This document shows positions 17,182 to 25,318 of a DNA stretch of 64,000 nt, piece after piece. Each line of letters opens with the position of its first letter. The first letter of the stretch is position 1. Under the pieces are notes generated by a model. It did not search any database and was not told the origin of the DNA. It saw only the letters and a list, made by a program, of their open reading frames with translations. The stretch comes from Spirochaetia bacterium. GTDB lineage: Bacteria > Spirochaetota > UBA4802 > UBA5550. Both the position numbers and the translations under genes were made by a program. The stretch covers positions 1-64,000 of the forward strand of contig VFJS01000049.1 in the NCBI GenBank assembly GCA_009885955.1, given 5' to 3'.

Positions 17182-17400
17182 ATGGCAGAAGTATTAAATT
17201 GCATTGGAATGAAATGCCCGCAGCCGGTTTTAAAAGTTGCCATAAAGGCAAATTCAATACTTCCCGGTTCAGTTCTTGAAGTGCATGCTGACTGCCCTAC
17301 TTTTGAGGATGATATCAGAAAATGGTGTGATAATTCAGGCAAAGTGCTGATCAGCTGTGTTGAAAAAGGTTCAGTTCATATAGCAACCATCCAGTTTTAA
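17182..17400 (+). CDS. tusA: TusA/SirA-family sulfur-carrier protein
   Basis: Small sulfurtransferase (72 aa). The family's Cys-Pro-x-Pro motif is intact in LNCIGMKCPQPVLK, with the sulfur-carrying cysteine at about residue 12. It may deliver sulfur for tRNA thiolation or for a sulfur-metabolism partner. ATG 17182 is preceded by GGAGGA at good distance; a longer frame upstream has no family match. It is 134 bases after mvhA and may be a separate unit. The pairing with an HdrA operon is suggestive, since TusA-like proteins occur with Hdr-type complexes in sulfur oxidisers, but that link is only inference here. Confidence 0.9.
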   Translation: MAEVLNCIGMKCPQPVLKVAIKANSILPGSVLEVHADCPTFEDDIRKWCDNSGKVLISCVEKGSVHIATIQF

Positions 17401-17782
17401 CCTGATGGAAATCATCATACAGCAGTTATAACAAAAAAATCTTTTTTTCAACCATCCTTTTCATACTCATGAGAATTATATGAGATTCCAATCATATTAA
17501 TTGTAAAAAAATTAAAACTATTCAGCTATAAATAATTGCTCAGGTCTTCACGCGGATATTCACGGATTTTTTTATATCATTATCAGAAACTTATTCTCAT
17601 TTTTAGTTTATTTATTAATGTAATAACAAATTTTCATTATTATCTTATTTTTATCTGTGTTCATCCGTGCTAAGACCTGAGCAAAATTTTTTTCCTATTT
17701 TCTGGCTGAGTAGTTACAAAAAAATTCATTTTCCTTTAATATCCGGCCATGCTCCATCGTATATAATACATAGGAGCATCAT
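17401..17782. other. Intergenic region with an inverted-repeat element
   Basis: No gene seen. Holds the 149-bp inverted-repeat element at 17536-17684 and the short leader of the lipoprotein gene (AGGAGC just before ATG 17783). Confidence 0.6.
17536..17684. repeat. 149-bp MITE-like inverted repeat
   Basis: Perfect 13-bp ends TTGCTCAGGTCTT (17536-17548) and AAGACCTGAGCAA (17672-17684). The complementarity continues imperfectly inward through CACGCGGATATTCACGGAT versus the reverse of ATCTGTGTTCATCCGTG. The core is AT-rich and noncoding. Dispersed repeats with CACGGATGAACACGGAT-like text occur in many bacterial genomes. Confidence 0.75.
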
Positions 17783-18988
17783 ATGAAAAAATATTTAACG
17801 GTCCCTGCTTTCTTCATCGTATCCACTATCATCCTGACAGCCTGCAATGGCGGAAGAGGAGAAAAAGTTTCCGGTAGCCCCGATACCATTTCCCCCTCCC
17901 ATGAAAAGGCAATCACATCATTCTCATTCATGAGCCCCGGAACAACTGGAATAATTACAGATTCGGCAAAGACCATTGACCTGACGGTTCCTCCTGGAAC
18001 TGATGCAACCGTACTGGTGGCGGCATTTACCGTTACAGGCGAAAGCGTTACAATAGGCGATACTCATCAGATAAGCGGAATAACGCCGAATGATTTTTCT
18101 TTGCCCCTTGAATATACGGTAACCGCCGCTGACGGCTCAACAGAAATATACACGGTCTATGTGACCATTGCCCTGGATTCTTCGAAGTCTATAACCGGCT
18201 TTTCCCTGCTGGAAGTTCAGGGCATAATTGATGATACTGCTAAGACCATAACCATATCCCTGCCAGCCGGGACCAATCCTTCGGGCCTCATTGCGGAATA
18301 TACGGCCACTGGTGAAAGCGTACAGGTCGGGGAAACCATCCAGGAAAGCGGAACAACACCAAATGATTTTTCTCAGCCCCTGGAATATACGGTAACCGCC
18401 GCTGACGGCTCAACAGAAATATACACGGTCATAGTAATTACAGGCCATGTTGTCATCAATGAAATTTCCACCCGCGGGCTTTCCTCCGGGTACGATGAGT
18501 TTATCGAACTTTACAACGCATCAAACGCCGAGATCGGCCTCGGCACATACTCCCTGTGGTACCGTTCGTCAGGCGGAACAATGTTTACCAATCTCAACGC
18601 AAACTGGGGGGCAGATAAAAAAATTCCTGCAGGGAGGCATTTCCTCCTTGGGGGTACAAACTCAGCAGGCGGTTACAGCGGCCCGGTGAGTCAGGATGGC
18701 AGTTACACTGCCCGCCTCAGTGATACAGGCGGTTCTGTCTGGCTCATGAAAAGGAGTACCCCTCCAGCGGGCATGGGCGATTCTGATCTTGTGGATATGG
18801 CGGGCTGGGGAAGCGCTGTTCCAGGTAACTACGAAGGCTCCGGCGCCGCCCCTTCATTGGGCGCCAGCTCGTCTGAAGCGGCGAACAAATCGATTGAACG
18901 GATTTCAGCCGGACAAGACACCGGTGACAACAGCGCCGATTTCTTCCTCAGAAGCGCCCGTGACCCTCAGAATTTGTCGTCACCGTAA
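17783..18988 (+). CDS. Lipoprotein with two DUF5018-like repeats and a lamin-tail domain
   Basis: Exported lipoprotein of 401 aa. The signal peptide ends in a lipobox LTAC (Cys21), so it should be lipid-anchored in the inner or outer membrane. Residues about 42-130 and 135-220 are two beta-rich repeats of DUF5018/cadherin-like type, each ending EYTVTAADGSTEIYTV. The C-terminal half is a lamin-tail domain (VVINEISTRG, DEFIELYNASN, GTYSLWYR). Such proteins are surface or periplasmic adhesion-type modules. Codons for the repeat ends are identical over 48 bases at 18110-18157 and 18383-18430, a sign of recent duplication or gene conversion. No partner is evident. Confidence 0.85.
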   Translation: MKKYLTVPAFFIVSTIILTACNGGRGEKVSGSPDTISPSHEKAITSFSFMSPGTTGIITDSAKTIDLTVPPGTDATVLVAAFTVTGESVTIGDTHQISGITPNDFSLPLEYTVTAADGSTEIYTVYVTIALDSSKSITGFSLLEVQGIIDDTAKTITISLPAGTNPSGLIAEYTATGESVQVGETIQESGTTPNDFSQPLEYTVTAADGSTEIYTVIVITGHVVINEISTRGLSSGYDEFIELYNASNAEIGLGTYSLWYRSSGGTMFTNLNANWGADKKIPAGRHFLLGGTNSAGGYSGPVSQDGSYTARLSDTGGSVWLMKRSTPPAGMGDSDLVDMAGWGSAVPGNYEGSGAAPSLGASSSEAANKSIERISAGQDTGDNSADFFLRSARDPQNLSSP

Positions 18989-19124
18989 AATTGAAGAAAA
19001 TATTTTAATTGACAAATAGGGGTTAAAATCTGACTTATTTTTTACACTGACTCCGGCAGCCGGCGAATTAATTCAGCAAAGATAAAGGCTGCCCTGATAC
19101 ATTAAAATAAATTGCGAGCCGGAT

Positions 19125-20147
19125 ATGGATACTGAAAAACAAGAGATTAAAAAATCAACATTCACCTATTTTTCCACTTTCAGAAGAATTGCCCTGGTCA
19201 TATTTATCGCTTTTTCCATTTTCATGACAGTATCCACAATCATTCTTATATTTCTTACCAAGCCTTCCAGGGATGTCAAAATGGTCGATGTGGTGGGGAA
19301 AAGGCTCATCGATGTCCACAACAGCCTTACACGGAAAGGCCTGAGGATAGATATAAAATTCATTGATGTCTTTGACATCGACGATGGACTGATCCTGAGC
19401 CAGTACCCCGAAGCGGGAAAAGTTGTAAATGAAAACAGCACTCTCAAGGTCGTCGTCAGCAGGAGCAAAATTAATATCGAAACCCCCAACCTGGTGGGCA
19501 TAGAACTCCCTGTAGCGATTAATAAACTGAAGAATCTCCATTCCCTTGGAAAGGCTGTATCCATCCCGCCAGGGATCATATCCTACATCCCTTCGGAAAA
19601 TAAGGCCGACAACATCGTACTGGGGCAGAATCCCAGGGCCGGAGAAATTATCACCCCGGACAGAAAAATCAATCTCCTTGTTTCTGCCGGCAACATCAAA
19701 AATGACAATGCTATGCCCGGAGTAACCGGGCAATCAATAGATCTTGCCTATGACCTCCTTGCATCGAAAGGTGTTGTCATAAGGGAAGAGATTGTTGAAA
19801 CGGCTGATATCAAACAGAGCGGCATCATACTATCCCAGGCGCCGCAAAAAGGGTCCCTGTTGAAAAACGGCGATATTGCAGTCATCAGGGTCATGTGGCA
19901 CGCCATAAAGGAACATCCGTTCACCGCCTATGAAAAAGTTGAATATATCATCCCCGGCGACCAGAAACCCGGGCTCTATGAAGCCCTTGTGGATGACAGC
20001 ATGTCCAAACGCATCCGTTTTTCAGGAAACATGAGGCCCGGCGAAAAAATTGTCTTTATTTTTCAGAGGGTTGGAGTTGCTAAAATAATTTTTACCAATG
20101 ACAAAAAAACCATAAGAATTCTGAGTATTGACGTTGAAGACTTCTAA
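19125..20147 (+). CDS. Membrane-anchored PASTA-domain protein
   Basis: A 340-aa protein with a short cytoplasmic N-terminus, one membrane helix (residues about 22-46, IALVIFIAFSIFMTVSTIIL) and three extracytoplasmic PASTA domains. These are at about residues 52-112 (VVGKRLIDVHNSLTRKG), 120-190 (NLVGIELPVAINKL) and 195-260 (GVTGQSIDLAYDLLASKG). A C-terminal beta-rich tail follows. PASTA domains bind peptidoglycan stem peptides or muropeptides. There is no kinase domain, so this is a stand-alone PASTA protein. Its end overlaps rpe by 20 bases. A PASTA gene just before rpe and rpsP is, to my knowledge, a spirochaete-like arrangement. Confidence 0.9.
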   Translation: MDTEKQEIKKSTFTYFSTFRRIALVIFIAFSIFMTVSTIILIFLTKPSRDVKMVDVVGKRLIDVHNSLTRKGLRIDIKFIDVFDIDDGLILSQYPEAGKVVNENSTLKVVVSRSKINIETPNLVGIELPVAINKLKNLHSLGKAVSIPPGIISYIPSENKADNIVLGQNPRAGEIITPDRKINLLVSAGNIKNDNAMPGVTGQSIDLAYDLLASKGVVIREEIVETADIKQSGIILSQAPQKGSLLKNGDIAVIRVMWHAIKEHPFTAYEKVEYIIPGDQKPGLYEALVDDSMSKRIRFSGNMRPGEKIVFIFQRVGVAKIIFTNDKKTIRILSIDVEDF

Positions 20148-20808
20148 AGACCTCCTTATATCGGTATCTATAATCGCTTCGGACCTCTCGGTCATGGGCA
20201 GCAGCGTAGCGGCATTTGATCCGCATGCAGTAGATCTGCTGCATATGGATGTCATGGACGGGCATTTTGTGCCAAACCTTACATTCGGCCCGGGTTATAT
20301 TGGGAATCTCAGAAAAAACAGTTCCATACCCCTGGATGTACACCTCATGATTGAAAAGCCCGAGGACTCCATTGAAAAGTATATTGAAACCTCGCCCTGG
20401 TGCATCACAATCCACTATGAGAGTACGAAATTCCCTGTACGTGTTCTTGAACTTATCAGAAAAAAAGGAATCAGGGCCGGAATATCCATAAATCCATCAA
20501 CACCTGCAGAATCAATTTTTGATATACTGGAATATGCAGACCTTGCCCTGGTAATGTCTGTTGATCCCGGTTTCTTTGGGCAGTCCTTTATGGACATGTC
20601 CCTGAAAAAAATAGAAAAAATAAGGGACTTTATTGAAAAAAACGGCTACACCGGCGCCCTTATACAGGTTGATGGCGGGATTAATAAAGATAACATTAAA
20701 AGTGCCGTGAATGCCGGAGCATCGGTAATTGTTGCAGGAAGTTCTGCTTTCAAGGACGGCAGAATAAATGAAAATGTGAAAGAGATGAAAATACTGGGAA
20801 ACCGGTGA
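20128..20808 (+). CDS. rpe: Ribulose-phosphate 3-epimerase
   Basis: Pentose-phosphate enzyme that interconverts ribulose 5-phosphate and xylulose 5-phosphate. It is a 226-aa TIM barrel. Signatures are SIIASDLSVMG, the metal site in LLHMDVMDGHFVPNLTFGP, VHLMIEKPE, MSVDPGFFGQSF and the C-terminal phosphate loop in QVDGGINKDNI and VAGSSAF. The predicted start is TTG 20128, inside the end of the PASTA gene, which suggests translational coupling. Normal length, no odd features. Confidence 0.96.
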   Translation: MTLKTSKDLLISVSIIASDLSVMGSSVAAFDPHAVDLLHMDVMDGHFVPNLTFGPGYIGNLRKNSSIPLDVHLMIEKPEDSIEKYIETSPWCITIHYESTKFPVRVLELIRKKGIRAGISINPSTPAESIFDILEYADLALVMSVDPGFFGQSFMDMSLKKIEKIRDFIEKNGYTGALIQVDGGINKDNIKSAVNAGASVIVAGSSAFKDGRINENVKEMKILGNR

Positions 20809-20856
20809 TTTCTGAAAGCTTTCAAACACCCAGGCATGAATAAAATTATAAAATTT

Positions 20857-21005
20857 TGCCACAGAGACACAGAGACACAGAGAGATTTTATTACAATATA
20901 TGCTATTTACAAAATAATTATAATATTTTATTTTTTTATGATAAAGAAGACCTATTTATCATAAATTTTATTATACTCTGTGCCCCAGTGACTCTGCGGC
21001 TGACT
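20857..21005. repeat. Inverted-repeat element of CACAGAGACACAGAG type
   Basis: The left end reads GCCACAGAGACACAGAGACA (from about 20858). The right end (to about 21002) reads CTCTGTGCCCCAGTGACTCTGCGGC, which pairs imperfectly with it. The 100-bp core is AT-rich and noncoding. This repeat text recurs in unrelated bacterial genomes. Here it separates rpe from the rpsP promoter. Confidence 0.65.
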
Positions 21006-21033
21006 TTTTAAGCAGTTCAATTTCTAATTTCAA

Positions 21034-21062
21034 TTGACAAAAAAGTGGCATAAAAATAGTTT
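21034..21062 (+). promoter_or_regulatory. Sigma-70-like promoter of the rpsP operon
   Basis: TTGACA (21034-21039), 17-bp spacer, TAGTTT (21057-21062). The predicted transcript begins near 21069, a few bases before the strong Shine-Dalgarno AGGAGG at 21074-21079. Confidence 0.6.
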
Positions 21063-21087
21063 ACATCTATTTTAGGAGGTGGTGAAA

Positions 21088-21354
21088 TTGTCGGTAAAAA
21101 TACGTTTACTCAGGGCTGGAACAAAGAAAAGACCTTTCTATCGTGTTGTTGCGGTTGATTCAAGAAAAAAAAGGGACGGCGATGTACTTGACTGGCTCGG
21201 CCAGTATCAGCCCATAGCCAGTACGAATCATCTCAATGTAGATGAAGGCAAAATCATTCAATGGCTCGGAAAAGGCGCGCAGCCAACAGATACAATCCAA
21301 AAATTACTTAAAAAAGCTGGAATCTGGCAAAAATTCAAATCTGTCAAATCGTAG
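21088..21354 (+). CDS. rpsP: 30S ribosomal protein S16
   Basis: Small-subunit ribosomal protein, 88 aa, complete. The N-terminus SVKIRLLRAGTKKRPFYRVV and the following DSRKKRDGD are diagnostic. I place the start at TTG 21088, eight bases after AGGAGG, because S16 proteins begin MSVKIRL. The GTG at 21079 lies within the Shine-Dalgarno. First gene of the ribosomal/tRNA-modification operon. Confidence 0.97.
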   Translation: MSVKIRLLRAGTKKRPFYRVVAVDSRKKRDGDVLDWLGQYQPIASTNHLNVDEGKIIQWLGKGAQPTDTIQKLLKKAGIWQKFKSVKS

Positions 21355-21365
21355 CGAGGTAAAGA

Positions 21366-21602
21366 ATGGATTATAAAGATCTGGTCATCTATATGGTAAA
21401 ATCTCTCGTTGATCATCCCGATGATGTAACAATTAATGAGATTGAGGGTGAAAAATCGACCATTCTTGAACTCAGAGTTTTAAAAGACGATATTGGAAAA
21501 GTCATTGGCAAACATGGCAGGATTGCCAGGGCAATAAGGACTATAATCAATGCCTCGGCAACAAAAACCGGGAAAAGGGTAGTATTGGAAATTCTTGATT
21601 GA
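21366..21602 (+). CDS. khpA: KH-domain RNA-binding protein KhpA
   Basis: Single KH-domain protein of 78 aa with the GxxG loop in GKVIGKHGRIARAIRTI. KhpA binds RNA, often with KhpB/Jag, and affects cell division and translation in Gram-positive bacteria. Position between rpsP and rimM is the conserved one. The start ATG 21366 follows GAGGTAAAG. It overlaps the rimM start by eight bases. Confidence 0.95.
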   Translation: MDYKDLVIYMVKSLVDHPDDVTINEIEGEKSTILELRVLKDDIGKVIGKHGRIARAIRTIINASATKTGKRVVLEILD

Positions 21603-22131
21603 CCAGGGCGATGAATTTTTAAGAATCGGGGCTGTCGCAGGGACTCATTCAGTTAAAGGCTGGCTTAAGGTATATTTAATTACAGATAATATTGAACGCT
21701 TTTCACAGGGCGGATATATTTTTCTGAAGCAGAAAGGGAGCTATAATAAATATATTATATCAGAATTCAGACCATATAAAAAAATGACAGGCCTCCTTAA
21801 GCTTGAAGGGATTGACAGCATGGAATCGGCTGAATTACTGAAAAAATGTGAAATTTTCATACCAAGAGAAATAGCTGAAAAAGATCGAAAGGAACTTGGT
21901 GAGAATACATTTTATTATTTTGACATTATCGGTTGTGACGTATTTCTTAATGAAATCATCTTCGGTATAGTAACTGATATTCTGGAAGCCGGCGCCGGAG
22001 AAATACTGATTATATTGGACAAGTCCGGTAAAAAACATATGGTGCCGTTCATTGAATCAATGGTGGATACAAAGAAAATCGGCGAAAAGAGGATTGATAT
22101 TTATCCTTTAGAGGGATTGCTTGATATTTAA
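21595..22131 (+). CDS. rimM: 16S rRNA processing protein RimM
   Basis: Ribosome maturation factor that acts on the 30S head near S19, 178 aa. The N-terminal RimM domain shows IGAVAGTHSVKGWLKVYLIT. The C-terminal PRC-barrel shows YYFDIIGCDVFLNE and MVPFIESMVDTKKI. The start is probably TTG 21595, overlapping the khpA stop. The stop overlaps the trmD start. Context is decisive along with the motifs. Confidence 0.93.
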   Translation: MIDQGDEFLRIGAVAGTHSVKGWLKVYLITDNIERFSQGGYIFLKQKGSYNKYIISEFRPYKKMTGLLKLEGIDSMESAELLKKCEIFIPREIAEKDRKELGENTFYYFDIIGCDVFLNEIIFGIVTDILEAGAGEILIILDKSGKKHMVPFIESMVDTKKIGEKRIDIYPLEGLLDI

Positions 22132-22822
22132 CATTTTGACCCTTTTCCCTGAATTTTTTGAAAGCCCGCTGAAATCGGGATTACTTGGAAAAGCGGCAGA
22201 AAAAGGTATCATACGCATTAATTGTATCAACATAAGGGACTATGCCGACGACGGATACCGGCGATGTGATGATTATCCCTATGGAGGGGGAAGCGGAATG
22301 GTGCTCCTCCCTGAACCTCTCATAAGGGCGCTTGAAGATACGAACAGGGCAGGATCAAAAGTCCTGTTCCCCTCACCCGGCGGAAAACTATTCAGCCAGT
22401 CAATGGTAAGGGAAATGGGAATGTATGATGAGCTTACTATTGTGTGCGGCCATTACGAAGGGGTTGACCAGAGATTTATAGACAGGTATGTTGATTACGA
22501 AATATCATTAGGAGATTATGTATTATCAGGCGGTGAGTTTGCTGCCCTGGTAATAATAGATGCGCTGGCAAGGCAGATACCGGGATTCATGTCCAACAGT
22601 GAGTCACTTTGCGACGAATCCTTTGAGAACGATTTACTGGAATATCCCCATTATACAAGGCCGGGGATATTTGACGGAATACCTGTACCGGAAGTGCTGT
22701 TGAGCGGAAATCACAGGGAGATTAGTAACTGGCGCCTTCAGAAGAGCATTGAAAAGACCATGAAGGTCAGGCCGGATTTATATAAAAAATATCTTGTTAA
22801 AAAAATTAAGGGAGATTACTAA
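22121..22822 (+). CDS. trmD: tRNA (guanine-37-N1) methyltransferase
   Basis: Knotted SPOUT methyltransferase that makes m1G37 in tRNA and prevents +1 frameshifting, 233 aa. Signatures are [43 protein letters not shown] and the SAM knot [13 protein letters not shown]. Start TTG 22121 overlaps rimM by eleven bases. Full length. Confidence 0.97.
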   Translation: MIFNILTLFPEFFESPLKSGLLGKAAEKGIIRINCINIRDYADDGYRRCDDYPYGGGSGMVLLPEPLIRALEDTNRAGSKVLFPSPGGKLFSQSMVREMGMYDELTIVCGHYEGVDQRFIDRYVDYEISLGDYVLSGGEFAALVIIDALARQIPGFMSNSESLCDESFENDLLEYPHYTRPGIFDGIPVPEVLLSGNHREISNWRLQKSIEKTMKVRPDLYKKYLVKKIKGDY

Positions 22823-22823
22823 A

Positions 22824-23240
22824 ATGGACATTATACGTGAAGTTGAAAAGGAACTTATGCCGGTCAGAAGAGATATAAATTTTGAAGTCGGCGACACCGT
22901 GAAGGTTCATTACAAGATAGTGGAAGGAACAAGGGAAAGAATTCAGATATATGAAGGGATTGTGATCGCCATAGACAATAAGGGGATCAGCAAAACCTTT
23001 ACCGTGAGAAAAATATCCTTTGACGTTGGAGTTGAGAGGATATTCCCAATCTATTCACCCAAAGTTGCTTCAGTGGACGTTATAAGGAAAGGGAAGGCGA
23101 GAAGGGCCAAACTCTATTTCCTGAGAAAGAGAAGAGGGAAATCAGCAAAACTCAGGGAAAAGCGTATTAAAAAAGTGATCGATTTGAATGCGGGCGCGTC
23201 AAAAAGCGATACATCCGCCAATGCAGATGCCAAAGAATAA
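22824..23240 (+). CDS. rplS: 50S ribosomal protein L19
   Basis: Large-subunit protein at the subunit interface. ATG 22824 follows AAGGGA and gives 138 aa. The core [20 protein letters not shown] and [17 protein letters not shown] are standard. The C-terminal tail is longer than usual and Ala/Ser/Asp-rich ([17 protein letters not shown]). That tail overlaps the rnhB start. Confidence 0.97.
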   Translation: MDIIREVEKELMPVRRDINFEVGDTVKVHYKIVEGTRERIQIYEGIVIAIDNKGISKTFTVRKISFDVGVERIFPIYSPKVASVDVIRKGKARRAKLYFLRKRRGKSAKLREKRIKKVIDLNAGASKSDTSANADAKE

Positions 23241-23976
23241 TGAACATAAAAAAGTAACTGACACAAGACAGTTTATATCTACCCGGGAAGCGGACACTCA
23301 TGTGCCCGCTTCTTCTTTATATCCCGCCTTTGATATTGAAAAAGAGCTTCTGAACAGGGGATTTGGTTTAATAGCCGGAATTGATGAGGCAGGACGCGGA
23401 TCATTGTCAGGCCCCCTTGCGGTAGGAGTTGTTATATACGACATAAATTTCATATTAACACCTCACGAGTCTATCTACGGGCGCGTTCAGGATTCAAAAA
23501 AGCTCCCATCTAAGAAAAGGGAATCCCTTTATGATATAATAAAAACCCGTTCCCTTGTGGCCGAGGCTCTGCTGGCATCGCATAGAATTGTAGACAGGAT
23601 GAATGTCAACAGGGCGACTGAGTATCTTATATCCGCCTTTTTGGAAAAAACCCCGATTATGCCCGATGTCCTGCTCATAGACGGAAATTTCTCATTTAAA
23701 TTTCCCGTTGCATCCTTTTCAATCCGCAGGGGCGACTCAAGATCAATCACTATTGCATCGGCATCAATTATTGCCAAAGTGTACAGGGACTCCATAATGA
23801 AAAAAATGGATCCCCTGTACCCCGGTTTTGATTTTTCCGCGAACAAGGGGTATGGGACAAAAAAACACATGGATGCCATAAAAAAAAACGGATGCTCGCC
23901 AATCCACAGAATGAGCTATGAGCCCATGAAAAGCATGATGAATGATTCAGGCGTTGAGTTCAGCAATGAAAATTAA
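23221..23976 (+). CDS. rnhB: Ribonuclease HII
   Basis: Removes ribonucleotides and RNA from RNA-DNA hybrids. The catalytic motif [15 protein letters not shown], then [19 protein letters not shown] and [13 protein letters not shown] carry all expected acidic residues. The ATG choice is uncertain: 23221 or 23227 are reasonable and both lie inside the rplS tail. The N-terminus carries about 40 non-conserved residues before the fold. Normal position for this operon. Confidence 0.94.
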   Translation: MQMPKNNEHKKVTDTRQFISTREADTHVPASSLYPAFDIEKELLNRGFGLIAGIDEAGRGSLSGPLAVGVVIYDINFILTPHESIYGRVQDSKKLPSKKRESLYDIIKTRSLVAEALLASHRIVDRMNVNRATEYLISAFLEKTPIMPDVLLIDGNFSFKFPVASFSIRRGDSRSITIASASIIAKVYRDSIMKKMDPLYPGFDFSANKGYGTKKHMDAIKKNGCSPIHRMSYEPMKSMMNDSGVEFSNEN

Positions 23977-25036
23977 TTCCCCCAATACAATAAAGTTTTT
24001 CATAAATTTAAAAAATGAAAAAAATTTCAAAGACATCCCTGCCGGCGCGGAGATCAGGGCAAAAATTATTGAAAGAACCGGCAGCAACTCTGCAATCATG
24101 GAAATACAGGGAAGGAGGGTAAAGGCTGAATTTACAGGAGGGCTGCCCGAAAAAAATTCACTGGTACTCAAACTTGAAGGGTCTGCCGGCAACGGATACA
24201 CATTCCGGCTCATAAGGGAGCCCGACGGAAAATTCTTCGATGCCCTTTTGGATTATACTATTTTTTCTCGTCCATTTTTAATGAAAAGGGGGCTTGAGAC
24301 ATGGAGACAGTTTGGCAGCGATTTCACAGGCATATTTGAATTAAACAGGCGCCTTGCAGGTTCTGATGGCAAAAATTCAGGTAAAGGGGATAGTACCCTT
24401 AACCTCCTTAACAGCCTGTTAAAGATGGGTTTGAACAGGGATTCCATTATCAATCTCTCCCTGTTGCTCCAGGAAACAGAGCTATCCCCGGCTGTCTTAT
24501 CTTTCTTATATGCCCTTACAGGCGCAGGCCAATTGAGTGGAAGGAAAAAGGATGTATTAAAAAATCTTGAAATTGAAGCCGTAATTTCCGATATTATTAA
24601 TCAACTGGATACTATTGAAGAGAGCTCATTGAAAGATAAAGTAATAGATGATATAATTGAATTACTATTATCAATACAGATGGGGAAAGATGAATGTACC
24701 GATGGTGAAATGTACATTTTTGAAGAACCGGAATTTAGATCGATACGTTATCTGTTTTCAAAGGATTCATTAATTTTTGCCTTAAATTTTTCAAATCTTG
24801 GTAATATAGAGATTATAGGGAAAAAATCGTCCGGGGCAATATATTTATCATTATTTTCTGAAAATGAAAATGTAATATCCATCTTAAAGGATTCAGTTGG
24901 AAAAATATATGACGAATTTTCAGATTTAAATTTGAATGTAACCATTAATTTTTTTAATACTAAAATTTTGCTGGACAAAATTAAAGAAATAAGTAGTAGT
25001 TTTATGATAAACAGCACAATCGACTTCAGGGCCTGA
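23942..25036 (+). CDS. YlqG-like protein of unknown function, possibly FliK-related
   Basis: A 364-aa protein without membrane segments or a familiar enzyme motif. It starts at ATG 23942 inside the end of rnhB and ends two bases before the FlhB-like gene. In Bacillus the same order is rnhB-ylqG-ylqH, where YlqG is a hook-length-control-like protein of unknown role and YlqH is an FlhB C-terminal homologue. The N-terminal region has a beta pattern (EIRAKIIERTGSNSAIMEIQ). The C-terminal region (residues about 260-350) resembles FliK C-domains in style (LNFSNLGNIEIIG, ISILKDSVGKIYDEFSDLN). The identification rests mainly on synteny. Confidence 0.65.
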   Translation: MIQALSSAMKINSPNTIKFFINLKNEKNFKDIPAGAEIRAKIIERTGSNSAIMEIQGRRVKAEFTGGLPEKNSLVLKLEGSAGNGYTFRLIREPDGKFFDALLDYTIFSRPFLMKRGLETWRQFGSDFTGIFELNRRLAGSDGKNSGKGDSTLNLLNSLLKMGLNRDSIINLSLLLQETELSPAVLSFLYALTGAGQLSGRKKDVLKNLEIEAVISDIINQLDTIEESSLKDKVIDDIIELLLSIQMGKDECTDGEMYIFEEPEFRSIRYLFSKDSLIFALNFSNLGNIEIIGKKSSGAIYLSLFSENENVISILKDSVGKIYDEFSDLNLNVTINFFNTKILLDKIKEISSSFMINSTIDFRA

Positions 25037-25037
25037 C

Positions 25038-25316
25038 ATGGAATCTGAAAAAAAAGGCATCGCAATTCAATTCGGAATAGCTGCACCAAAAATTATTGCC
25101 GTAGCCAGGGGGAAACTGCTGGTGAAATTGCTTGAAATTGCCAGGAAAAATAACATAACAGTTTACAGGGATTCTGATTTGACAGAAATCCTGTCAACAT
25201 TGAAAGTAGGAACGGAGATACCTGAAGATCTTTTTACGGCCGTATCAAGGATCCTGGCCTATTGCTACAGGATAAATATAGACTTCAGGGAAAAAATGAG
25301 GAGTATTGGAATCTGA
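25038..25316 (+). CDS. Free FlhB/YscU C-terminal domain protein (YlqH-like)
   Basis: A 92-aa stand-alone version of the cytoplasmic domain of the flagellar export switch FlhB. Family features are AIQFGIAAPKIIAVARGKLL, ARKNNITVYRDSDLTEIL, and the ending IPEDLFTAVSRILAYCYRI. The region that carries NPTH in FlhB is absent, so it is not an autocleaving switch protein. It follows the YlqG-like gene by one base. Role unknown; it could compete with or modulate FlhB at the export gate. Confidence 0.88.
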   Translation: MESEKKGIAIQFGIAAPKIIAVARGKLLVKLLEIARKNNITVYRDSDLTEILSTLKVGTEIPEDLFTAVSRILAYCYRINIDFREKMRSIGI

Positions 25317-25318
25317 CA

